Source of the DNA: Campylobacter concisus
Lineage (GTDB): Bacteria > Campylobacterota > Campylobacteria > Campylobacterales > Campylobacteraceae
Reading direction: 5' to 3'
Assembly: GCF_001298465.1 (NCBI RefSeq)
Contig: NZ_CP012541.1
Location: 992,001-1,056,000 of the forward strand
DNA: 64,000 nucleotides
A program made the translations under genes and the position numbers. Each line of letters begins with the position of its first letter. The first letter of the stretch is position 1. Positions 1 through 9,443 of this stretch are shown here, piece after piece. The notes beneath the pieces are model-generated. The model worked only from the letters and a program-made list of their open reading frames with translations. It was not told the origin of the DNA and ran no database searches.

Positions 1-300
1 TACCAAATTTGGCTCGACAACGATCGCACCGCCCTCTTTCACGCCGCTTTTAAAGGCATCGTAGCTTATCTGCGCGGTTGCTAGCATGAAATCTATCTCG
101 CCCTCGTTTGCATAAGGATATAAAATCTCTTTCTCATCAAGTATGATATCGACCTTTGTTGGACCGCCACGCACCTGAGATGTGTAGGTAGATGCCTTGA
201 CGCCGTATCCGCCTGCTTTTATCTTAGCAGCTGAGAGGATCTCGCCTGCTAGTATGACGCCCTGTCCACCAACGCCGACAAATCTTAATTGTGACTTCAT
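1..300 (-). CDS. oorC: 2-oxoglutarate:acceptor oxidoreductase gamma subunit (partial)
   Basis: This is the first 100 codons of the gamma subunit of the four-subunit 2-oxoglutarate:acceptor oxidoreductase. The enzyme oxidatively decarboxylates 2-oxoglutarate to succinyl-CoA and passes electrons to a ferredoxin- or flavodoxin-type acceptor. The N-terminus reads MKSQLRFVGVGGQGVILAGE, the typical glycine-rich GVGGQG opening of the gamma domain, followed by a TSQVRGGPT segment also typical of the family. The ATG overlaps the oorB stop in an ATGA arrangement, so translation is probably coupled. The rest of the gene lies beyond the left edge of the window. Confidence 0.93.
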   Translation of the reverse strand, partial: MKSQLRFVGVGGQGVILAGEILSAAKIKAGGYGVKASTYTSQVRGGPTKVDIILDEKEILYPYANEGEIDFMLATAQISYDAFKSGVKEGGAIVVEPNLV

Positions 301-1142
301 GCTAGCTCCTTAAAATCGATCGCTTCACCGCTCATAGCAGCCTTTCTTACCTTGTCGTAAGCCTTGGTGTATTCTATTTTTTCATCATCTTTATGCAGCA
401 CACCAAGTGGGAAAATGCCCCTTTTTTCTTCGTCACTTAGCATGTCAAATTTGACCTTGCTAGTCGTGCGGCCCTTTATCCACTCTAAATTTTTGACCGC
501 CTCGCCCATTTTGTTCTTGCGGCCTAAATTTATGTGGCAGTTTGAAAATACATCAAAAAAGCTGTATCCATCGTGGCTAAAGCCCTCTATAAAGAGCTTT
601 GTAAGCTTCTCTGGCTCGATGACGCTACCGCGCGCGACAAAGCTAGCACCTGCGGCGGTTGCGAGCTTACAGGCGTCAAAGCTAGGATCGATGTTGCCGT
701 ATTGCGCTGTGACCGTCCACATGCCCTTTGGCGTGGTTGGGCTGGTTTGTGAGTTTGTTAGCGCGTAGATGAAGTTGTTGATTAAGATATGATTTAGCCC
801 GATATTTCGGCGGCATCCGTGTATTGTGTGGTTGCCTCCGATCGCAAGTCCGTCGCCATCGCCAGTAACTACGATGACATGCTTATCTGGGTTTGCCATC
901 TTTACGCCAGTGGCATAAGCTATGGCTCTGCCGTGAGTTGTGTGAATGGTGTTGCAATCGAGGTATCCACTAAAGCGGCCAGAGCAGCCTATGCCTGAGA
1001 CCACGCAAACGTCATTCATATCCCAGCCCATGGTGTCTATTGCGCGGATGAGCGCCTTTAGTATGACGCCGTCGCCACAGCCCCAGCACCAAAGAGTAGG
1101 CATTTTGTCTGTTCGTAAATATTTATCATAATTAAAAGCCAT
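297..1142 (-). CDS. oorB: 2-oxoglutarate:acceptor oxidoreductase beta subunit
   Basis: This 281-residue beta subunit carries the thiamine diphosphate-binding part of the OorDABC complex in the cytoplasm. The sequence shows the WCWGCGDG motif near residue 18, contributing cysteines for an iron-sulfur cluster, and the TPP motif GDGDGLAIGGNH near residue 95. Length is normal for the family. The start lies 11 bp inside the end of oorA and the stop overlaps the oorC start, so oorDABC is one tightly packed operon. Assignment to 2-oxoglutarate rather than another 2-oxoacid rests on the neighbouring icd and mdh and on the known Campylobacter operon. Confidence 0.95.
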   Translation of the reverse strand: MAFNYDKYLRTDKMPTLWCWGCGDGVILKALIRAIDTMGWDMNDVCVVSGIGCSGRFSGYLDCNTIHTTHGRAIAYATGVKMANPDKHVIVVTGDGDGLAIGGNHTIHGCRRNIGLNHILINNFIYALTNSQTSPTTPKGMWTVTAQYGNIDPSFDACKLATAAGASFVARGSVIEPEKLTKLFIEGFSHDGYSFFDVFSNCHINLGRKNKMGEAVKNLEWIKGRTTSKVKFDMLSDEEKRGIFPLGVLHKDDEKIEYTKAYDKVRKAAMSGEAIDFKELA

Positions 1143-2262
1143 AAATTTCTCCTATCTTTGCCTCGATCTCGCTTGGGCTTATCGGTCTGCCGTTTGCTTT
1201 TAGCAGTTTTGCAAAGTCATCTCTTAAGATGATCTTTGAAATTTCGCCGCTATACTGGCCTAAATTTAGCTCGCAGACTAAAATTTTGCTAAATTTGTTC
1301 GAGATCTCTTTTAGCTTTTTAGCTGGAGCTGGGAAAAGCGTGAGTGGCTTAAATAGCCCAACTTTTAGCCCTTTTTCACGTAAATTTAAGATCGCTTGCT
1401 TGGCTGAAAGCGCCACGCTACCAAAAGCAATGATGCAAATTTCAGCGCCATCAAGCATAAACTCTTCAAATTTCTCGCACTCATCAGTGTGTAAATTTAT
1501 CTTGTTAAACAGCCTATTCATCGAGTATTCAACGATCTTGCCATCTTCTGTTGGAAAGCCAGTAGCGCCGTGATGAAGCCCAGTTATATGGTAGTGATAG
1601 CCTTTAAAAAAAGGATTTAGCGTGGCTGGCTCGTCGTGCGCGGCCTCGTAAGGTTTATACTCTTTTGGCTCGCCGTTAAATTCTTTTCTTTTATAAATTT
1701 CTAGCTCGCTAATCTCAGGTAAACGCACCATTGCTTGCATGTGCCCTATCGTCTCATCAAGTAGCAGCATGACTGGCGTCATAAACCTAGCTGCGAGATT
1801 AAAGGCACGCACGGTCTGCGTGTAGCACTCTTCTAGGCTACTTGGGGCAAGGACGATCATATTTACATCGCCGTGAGTTGGGTTTTTAGCCTGCAAGATA
1901 TCGCCTTGTGCGACACGGGTTGGCAAGCCAGTTGAAGGGCCACCACGCATGACGTTAACGATGACGAGCGGTATCTCAGCGATAAAGCCAAGGCCTATTT
2001 GCTCAGCCTTTAGTGAAATTCCAGGTCCGGAGCTTGCTGTCATCGCTTTAGCGCCGCTTGCACTTGCGCCAAGTGCTACTGAAATTCCAGCTATCTCATC
2101 TTCCATTTGTATAAATGTACCGCCATGTTTTGGCAAAAGCACGCTTAGCTCGTGGGCGATCTCACTGCTTGGAGTGATAGGATATCCGCCAAAGAAGTTA
2201 CAGCCGCACTCGACAGCAGCCCTTGCTACTAGGGCATTTCCAGTTGATACTAGCTCTCTCAT
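1132..2262 (-). CDS. oorA: 2-oxoglutarate:acceptor oxidoreductase alpha subunit
   Basis: The alpha subunit (376 aa) forms the pyrimidine-binding half of the TPP site and the substrate and CoA-handling domains of OorDABC. The N-terminal pyrimidine domain includes GGYPITPSSEIAHEL near residue 24 and a QMEDEIAGISVALGASASG stretch holding the conserved TPP-activating glutamate. The C-terminal half contains the transketolase-C-like domain (residues about 255-370). Its ATG overlaps the end of oorD by 4 bp. No truncation is seen. The enzyme replaces the NAD-linked 2-oxoglutarate dehydrogenase in the TCA pathway of this group and yields reduced ferredoxin or flavodoxin. Confidence 0.95.
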   Translation of the reverse strand: MRELVSTGNALVARAAVECGCNFFGGYPITPSSEIAHELSVLLPKHGGTFIQMEDEIAGISVALGASASGAKAMTASSGPGISLKAEQIGLGFIAEIPLVIVNVMRGGPSTGLPTRVAQGDILQAKNPTHGDVNMIVLAPSSLEECYTQTVRAFNLAARFMTPVMLLLDETIGHMQAMVRLPEISELEIYKRKEFNGEPKEYKPYEAAHDEPATLNPFFKGYHYHITGLHHGATGFPTEDGKIVEYSMNRLFNKINLHTDECEKFEEFMLDGAEICIIAFGSVALSAKQAILNLREKGLKVGLFKPLTLFPAPAKKLKEISNKFSKILVCELNLGQYSGEISKIILRDDFAKLLKANGRPISPSEIEAKIGEIYGF

Positions 2263-2570
2263 GCGCTCTCTCCAAGCTTTGCAAATTTATTTGCCTTTAC
2301 GGCAGCAGCTCGCTCTTTGCTCTCAGGCGTTAGTTTTGCAAATTTAAAGCCTTTTTCAGCCACATAAATGGCAAAATCAGGACAATGAAGCTCGCAGTCG
2401 CGACAGCCTATGCATGAGTCAGCATAGACGACCTCTATCATCTTACCAAGCACCGCTTTTGGCTCAAGCCTCATCGCTAGCACGCCTGCTGGGCAGTAGC
2501 TCACACAGACATCACAGGCTTTACACCTGCTCTCATCGACCCAAACAGGTACATTTTCTTTTATTATCAT
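2259..2570 (-). CDS. oorD: 2-oxoglutarate:acceptor oxidoreductase delta (ferredoxin-like) subunit
   Basis: This 103-residue protein has two 4Fe-4S binding motifs: CKACDVCVSYCP at about residues 16-27 and CIGCRDCELHCP near residues 53-64, the layout of bacterial 2[4Fe-4S] ferredoxins. It is the electron-transfer delta subunit, passing electrons from the TPP centre to the external acceptor. It is the first oor gene and overlaps oorA by 4 bp. Only 8 bp separate it from the upstream mdh stop, so it is probably cotranscribed with icd and mdh. In C. jejuni sucCD is known to sit between mdh and oorD; here it does not. Confidence 0.94.
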   Translation of the reverse strand: MIIKENVPVWVDESRCKACDVCVSYCPAGVLAMRLEPKAVLGKMIEVVYADSCIGCRDCELHCPDFAIYVAEKGFKFAKLTPESKERAAAVKANKFAKLGESA

Positions 2571-2578
2571 CTATATTC

Positions 2579-3472
2579 CTAATCCAAATTTTCTTTTAAA
2601 AATTTAATGTTTTTTCTAATATCAGCTTCGCTTTTACTTAGCTGCTCTTGCTCACTTTCATTTATATTTAGCTCTAAAATTTCTTTTAAGCCCTCACGTC
2701 CAAGCCTTACTAGCCTGCCGCAACTTAGCTCATCATCAAGAAGCACGCTAGCACTTAAAATTTCATCACTCTTGCCCATGATCGCTTCACACATTTTCAC
2801 AACAGCAGCCGCTGGTGCGTAGTAAGCTGAAGTGCCAAGAAGCTTAACGATCTTTGCGCCACCTGTGCTTGTCTCTTTTTTAAGAGTTGCTAGCTCATTT
2901 TCGTTTAAATTTTCGCTAATGTTGCTAGCAGATACGATCATCTCGTCGTTGTGAGCTCCAATTATCTTTGTCTTTAGCTCTTTTGCATCTTTATCTTTTA
3001 GAATTGCTAGCTCATATCTGCATCTTGCCCCATCTAGTTCACCAGCCATGCCGATCACTTTATTTTTACTAAAACCACTAAATTTATGAGCCGTCCAGAC
3101 CATCACATCAAGCGGATTTGTCACGACGATTATCACCGCATTTGGTGCAAATTTTGCGATATTTTGAGCCGTTTGTTTTACAACAACGGCATTTTTAAGG
3201 AGCAAGTCCTCTCTTGTTTGACCCTCTTTTCTTGGGCTTCCAGCAGTTACCGCTACTATATCACTGCCCTCTATTAGCATAAAGTCATCGCCACCGCAAA
3301 CGGTAGTTTTAGCATTAAAAACGCAGCTTGACTGCGCTAGATCGATAGCCTTTGCACGTGCCACGTCACCAAATATATCCACAAGCGCGATCTCATCGCA
3401 AACTTCCCTCATACAAAGCGCATAAGCTATGCTTGCACCGACGTTTCCAGCTCCAACTATACTTATTTTCAT
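2579..3472 (-). CDS. mdh: Malate dehydrogenase (LDH-like type)
   Basis: This NAD-dependent malate dehydrogenase interconverts malate and oxaloacetate in the cytoplasm. It has 297 residues, near the family length. The Rossmann glycine motif GAGNVG is at residues 7-12. Substrate-binding arginines R81 and R87 lie in the AGSPRKEGQTR loop, VVTNPLD is at 116-122, and the catalytic pair is D147 with H174. The histidine motif reads GAHND rather than the usual GGHGD, a small oddity that keeps the catalytic histidine. The arginine in the mobile loop (PRK) favours malate over lactate. It follows icd by 4 bp in what looks like one operon with oorDABC. Confidence 0.93.
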   Translation of the reverse strand: MKISIVGAGNVGASIAYALCMREVCDEIALVDIFGDVARAKAIDLAQSSCVFNAKTTVCGGDDFMLIEGSDIVAVTAGSPRKEGQTREDLLLKNAVVVKQTAQNIAKFAPNAVIIVVTNPLDVMVWTAHKFSGFSKNKVIGMAGELDGARCRYELAILKDKDAKELKTKIIGAHNDEMIVSASNISENLNENELATLKKETSTGGAKIVKLLGTSAYYAPAAAVVKMCEAIMGKSDEILSASVLLDDELSCGRLVRLGREGLKEILELNINESEQEQLSKSEADIRKNIKFLKENLD

Positions 3473-3476
3473 TTTC

Positions 3477-5651
3477 TCATCCTATTATTTGATTTAAAAT
3501 TTTGCTTGGTCTCATGACCTCACTTGCCCTCACTTCATCTGGTAAATAATATCCGCCAAATTCCACGCTTGCACCATCATTTTGTCTTATCTCTTTTAAA
3601 ATTTCGCTCTCATTTTTCTCTAGCTCGTCCGCTAAATTTTCAAAAATTTTACTTAAAATCCCGCCATCTTTTGCCATTTCTCTTGCCCAAAAAAGTGCCA
3701 AATAAAAGTGCGATTCTCTGGTATCAAGAGTGGCGTTTGGCATTTTGTTTTCATCTAGATAGCTAGCAACCGCTCTATTTAGCGCGTCACTTAGCTCTTT
3801 TGCCTCTTTTTTTTGCTTAGCAAATGCTAGATGTTCAAGCGAAGCACTAAGCGCTAAAAACTCACCGAGACTATCCCAAAGCAGGTGATTTTTCTCTTTT
3901 AGCTCTTTAATGAGCGTTGGAGCTGTTCCGCCAGCACCTGTTTCAAACATTGCCCCACCAGCAAGCAGTGGCACAACTGAGAGCATTTTAGAGCTACCGC
4001 CTAGCTCAAAGATCGGGAAAAGATCGGTTAAATAGTCTCTTAAAACGTTACCAGTAACGCTTATTACGTTTTTGCCAGCTCTTATCATCTCAAGTGATTT
4101 TAGCGTCGCTTGCTCGTAGTTTAAAATTTTAGATTTTACACCAGCCATAGCGAATTTATCTCTAAATTTTTCAAATTTAGCTATCAAATTTCTATCGTGA
4201 GCACGGCTACTATCTAGCCAAAATATGAGCTCATCTTTTGATATCTCGCCTCTTTTTAAAGCAAGCTCAAACCACGCATTTATCGCATCATCTTTTGCCT
4301 GCGTCATCCTAAAAATGTCGCCCTTTTTGACGCTAAATTTAAAGACACTCTCACCAGCCTCATCAAAAACAACAAATTCTCCGTCCTCTTTTGCTATAAA
4401 AGTCTTGTCGTGACTGCCGTACTCCTCGGCCTTTTTAGCCATTAGTCCCACGTTTGCTACGCTGCCGATCTTGCTCACATCAAGCGCGCCATGCTCCTTA
4501 AAGTCCATCACGCAAGCCTCATAAACTCTAGCGTAGGTCCTATCTGGGATCATGCAAAGCGAGAAATTTAGCTCGCCGCTTCTATCTTTTACTTTCCCTG
4601 AGTTTCTAATAAGCGCTGGCACAGAAGCATCGATGATGACATCATTTGGCACGTCAAAGTTGCTGGCATTTTCATTTAGTGCCCAAATTTTTGCCTTTTT
4701 GCTCAAAATTTCATCAAATTTAGCCAAAATTTTATCTTTATTTTTAAGAGTTGAAATTTTAGAAAACATATCTTTTAAGCCGTTTTTTGCCTCAACACCG
4801 TGAGCCTTAAATTCATCGCCAAATTTTTCAAAAACATCTTTAAAGTAGCTCTTTATCGCGTGAGCAAAGATGACTGGGTCACTAACCTTCATCATCGTGC
4901 ATTTTAGATGAAGGCCAAGGGTTAAATTCTCTTTTAAAGCCGTCTCGAAGCAACTTTCATAAAATTTATCAAGCTCTTCAACGCTTAAAAATGTGGCATC
5001 TACGATCTCGCCACTTTGAATGGCAAGCTCTTTTAAAAGCTCTTTTTTGCCATCTTTACTTATGAAATTTATATAAAATTTCTCATCTTTACTAGCGACT
5101 ATTGAGCGCTCATTCTCATAAAAATCACCCTTTTGCATGTAGCAAATTTTAGTTTTATTTGCCTTGTCCCAGTCGCCGTTACTGTGAGGATGCTTTTTGG
5201 CAAATTCTTTAACTGGTGGCAAGACTCTTCTATCTGAGTTTCCTTGTCTTAGCACTGGATTAACCGCGCTTCCTAGCACTTTTTGGTATTTTTTAGCAAC
5301 CCCTTCGTCGTAATCCGTGATGATCTCATCTGGATAAAATGGCACGTTTATGCCTTTGCTTCTAAGCTCCTCTATCGCTGCTTTTAGCTGAACAAGCGTG
5401 GCTGAGATGTTTGGCAGCTTAATGATATTTGCCTCTTTGTGAGCGGTCAGCTCGCCTAAAAGCTCCAGCTCATCGGCCTTATTTAGTCCAAGCTCTTTGC
5501 TAAAAAGAGATAAAATTCTCCCAGCTAGGCTAATATCGGCCCTAGTTATACTAATGCCAGCGCGTGATAAAAAGCTCTTTACGATAGGAAAGAGAGAGTA
5601 GCTTGCAAATAGTGGTGCTTCGTCAGTTTTAGTCCAGATAATGTCACTCAT
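3477..5651 (-). CDS. icd: Isocitrate dehydrogenase, NADP-dependent, monomeric type
   Basis: This protein catalyses oxidative decarboxylation of isocitrate to 2-oxoglutarate. At 724 residues it belongs to the monomeric IDH family (usually about 735-745 aa), roughly twice the subunit size of the dimeric E. coli enzyme. Recognisable family segments include IIKLPNISATLVQLKAAI near residue 76, PVLRQGNSDRRVLPPVK near 132 and GGSSKMLSVVPLLAGGAMFE near 570. It is the first gene of icd-mdh-oorDABC, supplying 2-oxoglutarate directly to the downstream oxidoreductase. An 83-bp AT-rich gap separates it from mltG upstream and probably holds its promoter. Confidence 0.95.
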   Translation of the reverse strand: MSDIIWTKTDEAPLFASYSLFPIVKSFLSRAGISITRADISLAGRILSLFSKELGLNKADELELLGELTAHKEANIIKLPNISATLVQLKAAIEELRSKGINVPFYPDEIITDYDEGVAKKYQKVLGSAVNPVLRQGNSDRRVLPPVKEFAKKHPHSNGDWDKANKTKICYMQKGDFYENERSIVASKDEKFYINFISKDGKKELLKELAIQSGEIVDATFLSVEELDKFYESCFETALKENLTLGLHLKCTMMKVSDPVIFAHAIKSYFKDVFEKFGDEFKAHGVEAKNGLKDMFSKISTLKNKDKILAKFDEILSKKAKIWALNENASNFDVPNDVIIDASVPALIRNSGKVKDRSGELNFSLCMIPDRTYARVYEACVMDFKEHGALDVSKIGSVANVGLMAKKAEEYGSHDKTFIAKEDGEFVVFDEAGESVFKFSVKKGDIFRMTQAKDDAINAWFELALKRGEISKDELIFWLDSSRAHDRNLIAKFEKFRDKFAMAGVKSKILNYEQATLKSLEMIRAGKNVISVTGNVLRDYLTDLFPIFELGGSSKMLSVVPLLAGGAMFETGAGGTAPTLIKELKEKNHLLWDSLGEFLALSASLEHLAFAKQKKEAKELSDALNRAVASYLDENKMPNATLDTRESHFYLALFWAREMAKDGGILSKIFENLADELEKNESEILKEIRQNDGASVEFGGYYLPDEVRASEVMRPSKILNQIIG

Positions 5652-5734
5652 TTTAGCCCTTTTATTTTTTTAAAATTTATCACTTTCTTTATTAAATCTC
5701 GTTGTATTTTAGGCATTTGCCGCAAATTCTAGCT

Positions 5735-6718
5735 CTATTTTCCTATATTTTGGTTGTGCTCGCTTAAGGTTTTTGAAAAAATGTGTTTTTTAGCCTTTTT
5801 ATCAAGCACAAAGTATAAATAATCGCTCTTTGCAGGATTTATCGCCGCTTTGATCGCACTTATCGAGACCGAGCAGACTGGACTTGGCGGAATGCCGTCA
5901 TTTAGATAGGTATTAAACTCGCTCATATCGCTTCTTATGCGCTCAGCCGTGATCACATCGTGCGAATAAATTCCATAGTTTAGTGTGCCGTCCATCTGCA
6001 GCCTCATGCCCTTATTTAGGCGGTTATAAATGACTGAGGCGACAAGTGGCATCTCAGCGTCATTTGCCGCTTCTTTTTGGATGATCGAAGCGATCGTTAA
6101 AATTTTAAACCATTTTTTCTCATTGTATTCGCCAAAAATTTTATTGCTGATCTCGCTTTGAGCCTTTCTTGATGAATTTACAAGATAAAAAGCAAGGTGT
6201 CTTTCGCTGATGCCAACTGGAATTTTATATGTATTTGGCATCAAAAAACCATCACCAACTGGAGCAAGGGCGTTATATTCGCTATTTAGCTTAACTGGAT
6301 CAAGTCCTAGCTGGGCGGCGATCTGGTTTAAAAAAACGATAGTCGTTTCGCCTGGTATTAGCGTTATCTCGGTTAAAGCTGCTTTTGATTTTGCAAGTTT
6401 TTTTAAAAAATCAACCCTTGAAATTTTGTCTTGGCCGATCTCTATCCAGCCAGATTGTGGAGAGCCGATAAAAAGTATGGCGTATTTGTCTATCACGCTT
6501 AAGTTAAAGTTGCGATTAGCTAAATAAGATATAATCTCGCCCACACTTCCCTTTGGTATAAAAACGACCTTGCTTGTGTTTATAGGGCGTGCCAAATAGA
6601 CAAAAATACTTAGGAAAATGATGGCTACGATATCAAAAAAAATGTCTAAATATGGCTTTTTCATAAAATTTTTTATCATCTTGATTCTTTCATTTATCTT
6701 ACTTTTAAAATACGGCAT
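5735..6718 (-). CDS. mltG: Endolytic murein transglycosylase MltG (YceG family)
   Basis: MltG is a membrane-anchored lytic transglycosylase that cuts nascent glycan strands during peptidoglycan synthesis. A single membrane segment lies at residues about 26-43, followed by a periplasmic YceG domain. Family motifs are SIIQKEAA with the catalytic glutamate E216, VIYNRL (229-234) and LQMDGT (240-245). The start is uncertain: ATG codons at 6718, 6679 and 6664 are all in frame and none has a clear ribosome-binding site. Even the shortest form overlaps the 5' end of the divergent AsmA-like gene, so the two starts are antisense to each other. Confidence 0.92.
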   Translation of the reverse strand: MPYFKSKINERIKMIKNFMKKPYLDIFFDIVAIIFLSIFVYLARPINTSKVVFIPKGSVGEIISYLANRNFNLSVIDKYAILFIGSPQSGWIEIGQDKISRVDFLKKLAKSKAALTEITLIPGETTIVFLNQIAAQLGLDPVKLNSEYNALAPVGDGFLMPNTYKIPVGISERHLAFYLVNSSRKAQSEISNKIFGEYNEKKWFKILTIASIIQKEAANDAEMPLVASVIYNRLNKGMRLQMDGTLNYGIYSHDVITAERIRSDMSEFNTYLNDGIPPSPVCSVSISAIKAAINPAKSDYLYFVLDKKAKKHIFSKTLSEHNQNIGK

Positions 6719-9218
6719 AAAAATTAACGATTTCGAGTTTTACGGCGTAAAATTGGAGCAATTATATATAAAATTAGATAAAAAAATAATTGCAAGAGCA
6801 AAGCAGATAAAGCTCCCAAATTTTAAGAAAGAGAGCAAGCAAAAAAGCAGCGATGAGCGCCTTTTAAATCTTAGTAAAAGCGTAGATTTTATAGATACGA
6901 TTTTTCAAGAAATTTCACTTGAAAATGTGCAAATAGGCGATGATTTTAAACTAAAAATTCTATTTTTAGATGATATATTTTTTGTTGATAGCCCTTATTT
7001 AAATGTGGATATTAAATTCCAAAACGAACAGCAAGACGGAATAGATCTTTTTAGCGTTAGAAATTTAAGCTTTAAGGATTTTAACGTCAGCATTAGCGGC
7101 GAAGGAAGTGCAGATTTTGATAAAAATGACTATAAATTTGAAGGAAATTTCACCTCTCATGAGCTGCACGGTAAGCTAAATTTTGCCCTAAAAGATACAT
7201 TTTTAACTTACAAAGCTTACGATGTCGAGGCTGGAAGCATTAAAAACTTCATTGATGAGCTTGACAGACGCATAGAGCTAAATAGTGAAGTTAAAAGCTG
7301 GATATATGGATACATCGTTGCTGATGATTACGAGCTTAAAGAGATAAATGGCAAGGCTGATCTAGCTAAAAATAACTTTTATCTAAATAATCTAAATGCC
7401 ACCGCAAATACTAAAAATTTGCTCGTTAAATTTGAAAAAGGCTTGCCAGCCGTAAATGTAGGCGAAGCAAATATCACGCTTAAAAACTCAAAGCTTAAAT
7501 TTGATCTTATTTCGCCTATTTACAAGGGCAAAAAGCTTGATGGCTCAAGCGTTGTGATAAATAATATCTTTGATGAAAAAAGCGCAAATTTAGAGCTACT
7601 TATAAAGACAAAATCGATCTATGATGAAGCTATAAATGAGATATTAAAAGCCTATAAGATCATCGTGCCAGTAAGGCAGCTAAGCGGAAAAATGGACGCT
7701 AGCTTAAAAATTTTAATAAAGCTTGATGAGAAAAGCTTAGAAAATTTTGATGAAAAAAGCGTCATTGCAAATGGAGAATTTAAGCTAAGTGACGCGGTTT
7801 TAGAGATTGCTGGAAGTAAATTTAATACCAAAAATGCTCTCGTAAAGCTTATAAATACGACGAATTTAAACATCGATGCTACTGGCTTTGGACTTGAGTT
7901 TTTTAAAGCAAATGCCAAGGCTGATATAAATTTACAAAAAAGTACTGGCGAGATAAAAGGCGTGATAGAAAGCTTTGATCTAAAAGAGAAAAATGATGAA
8001 ATTTTAGTCTTTAAAAATGAGCCATTTAGCGCATTTTTAGACTTTAGTAAAGCTGGTGAAACTTTACTTAAGATAGAGCCATTTGAGCTTGATATGAGCT
8101 TTGGCAGTGAAAGTAAAATATCAACAAAAAATAGTAAATTTTTCATAGAGAGCTCGCCTGTTTTAAAGCAAAACGGCGTGCATGGTTTTGATGAACTTAG
8201 TATAAAAAGTAAGGATTTTACTGATCTTGAAATTTTTGCCAAAGAGGCAAACTTTGATTTGCCGTTTTTAGATAAAAATGGTTCAAAGTATGAAAACGAT
8301 GATCTTAAAATTTTAGTCTCAAAAGCTGGTGTGAAGGTAGATAGCGCAAGTAAAAAGCTAAGCCTAGACATAAAAGAAAAAGCCATAAGCGTAAAAACTA
8401 AAGATCTAAATTTGCTAGTGCTTGACGATAACAAAACCAGCGAGCAAAGCACGCCGCTTGAGCTTTTAGCAAAAAATGGCGATATCATTTTAAGGGATCT
8501 AAACAAGACCTTGCCATTTACCAGCTTTAGCGCCGAGAAAAAGGGCAAAAGCACCTCGCTAAATGGGCTGGCGCAGCAAGGAAGAGTTGGCTATTTTAAC
8601 GATGAAAAAAGTATAAATTTAGACGCAACCGACATAAGCGGAGAATTTATCAACGACCTTTTTGGCATCAAGAGCTTTGAAGGCGGTAAATTTCGCCTAA
8701 AAATGCTTGGAGAAAACTCTAAGAATTTCAAGGCAGAGGTGAGATTTTTTGATACTTTTTTAAAGGATTATATCTTTTATCAAAGGCTACTTAGCTTTTT
8801 AAACTCGGTTCCATCGCTTCTTAGCTTTAAAACACCTGATTTTAACGACAAGGGCTTTACTGTTAAAAATGGTAAAATTTTACTCACTAGAAATGGCGAT
8901 ATGATCGAATTTTTAGCGATTGAAATGATAGGCACAAGTGCTGATATCGGCGGACGTGGCACGATCGATCTAAAGAGTAAAAAGATAAACATCGACCTTG
9001 AGCTAAAGCTACTAAAAGATGCTAGCAGTATCATTGATAAAATTCCACTGGTAAATCAAATAATCCTTGGCAAGGACCGCTCGCTCTCAACCGTCATCGC
9101 CATACGTGGCACTACCGATAAGCCAGAGTACTCAACGCAGATCTTGCAAGACGCCCTGCTCTCGCCACTAAAGATAATAAGAAACGTGATTCAGGCTCCG
9201 TTTTTGATATTTGAGTAG
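6618..9218 (+). CDS. AsmA/YhdP-like (DUF3971) envelope protein
   Basis: This 866-residue protein has one N-terminal membrane segment (residues about 13-30) and a long extracytoplasmic part rich in beta strands. Such architecture is typical of AsmA-like/YhdP proteins, which are thought to form bridges moving phospholipid between inner and outer membranes. The C-terminal segment with GTSADIGGRGTIDLKSKKI and IRGTTDKPEYS matches the conserved AsmA_2/DUF3971 end. An AGGA at 6612-6615 fits the second ATG (6621) better than the first (6618); ATG 6642 is another option. The 5' end overlaps mltG antisense. A role in lipid transport is inferred from the family only. Confidence 0.78.
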   Translation: MMATISKKMSKYGFFIKFFIILILSFILLLKYGIKINDFEFYGVKLEQLYIKLDKKIIARAKQIKLPNFKKESKQKSSDERLLNLSKSVDFIDTIFQEISLENVQIGDDFKLKILFLDDIFFVDSPYLNVDIKFQNEQQDGIDLFSVRNLSFKDFNVSISGEGSADFDKNDYKFEGNFTSHELHGKLNFALKDTFLTYKAYDVEAGSIKNFIDELDRRIELNSEVKSWIYGYIVADDYELKEINGKADLAKNNFYLNNLNATANTKNLLVKFEKGLPAVNVGEANITLKNSKLKFDLISPIYKGKKLDGSSVVINNIFDEKSANLELLIKTKSIYDEAINEILKAYKIIVPVRQLSGKMDASLKILIKLDEKSLENFDEKSVIANGEFKLSDAVLEIAGSKFNTKNALVKLINTTNLNIDATGFGLEFFKANAKADINLQKSTGEIKGVIESFDLKEKNDEILVFKNEPFSAFLDFSKAGETLLKIEPFELDMSFGSESKISTKNSKFFIESSPVLKQNGVHGFDELSIKSKDFTDLEIFAKEANFDLPFLDKNGSKYENDDLKILVSKAGVKVDSASKKLSLDIKEKAISVKTKDLNLLVLDDNKTSEQSTPLELLAKNGDIILRDLNKTLPFTSFSAEKKGKSTSLNGLAQQGRVGYFNDEKSINLDATDISGEFINDLFGIKSFEGGKFRLKMLGENSKNFKAEVRFFDTFLKDYIFYQRLLSFLNSVPSLLSFKTPDFNDKGFTVKNGKILLTRNGDMIEFLAIEMIGTSADIGGRGTIDLKSKKINIDLELKLLKDASSIIDKIPLVNQIILGKDRSLSTVIAIRGTTDKPEYSTQILQDALLSPLKIIRNVIQAPFLIFE

Positions 9219-9443
9219 TTTAAATCTGCAACGCATGGAAATTATAGAAAAATTATTGGCTGCTTCTAAAGCCAAGAGTGGTGCTCATTTTTGATTATTT
9301 TTATTATCCTCGGCTCGCAAAGTGCGTAAAAAGGATATCGAAAGCTAAAGATCAAGGTTTTGGTAGCTATTTTTTTTGATACTAGTGCTATTAAAATATT
9401 TTGACAAAAAGCATAAAATTTTGCGTATTATAATACGCAAAAT
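9219..9443. other. Intergenic region between asmA-like gene and hypA
   Basis: The 225 bp between the convergent AsmA-like gene and hypA carry no convincing gene. A 19-codon ATG frame at 9235 has no ribosome-binding site and no recognisable product. The right end holds the strong palindrome described separately. Confidence 0.6.

Noticed and set aside
7652-8554. 300-codon minus-strand ORF inside the AsmA-like gene
   Set aside because: It is a Ser, Phe and Leu-rich shadow of a Lys-rich coding strand, with no start signal or motif.
9235-9294. 19-codon ATG frame after the AsmA-like gene
   Set aside because: No ribosome-binding site and no recognisable product; too short to support.
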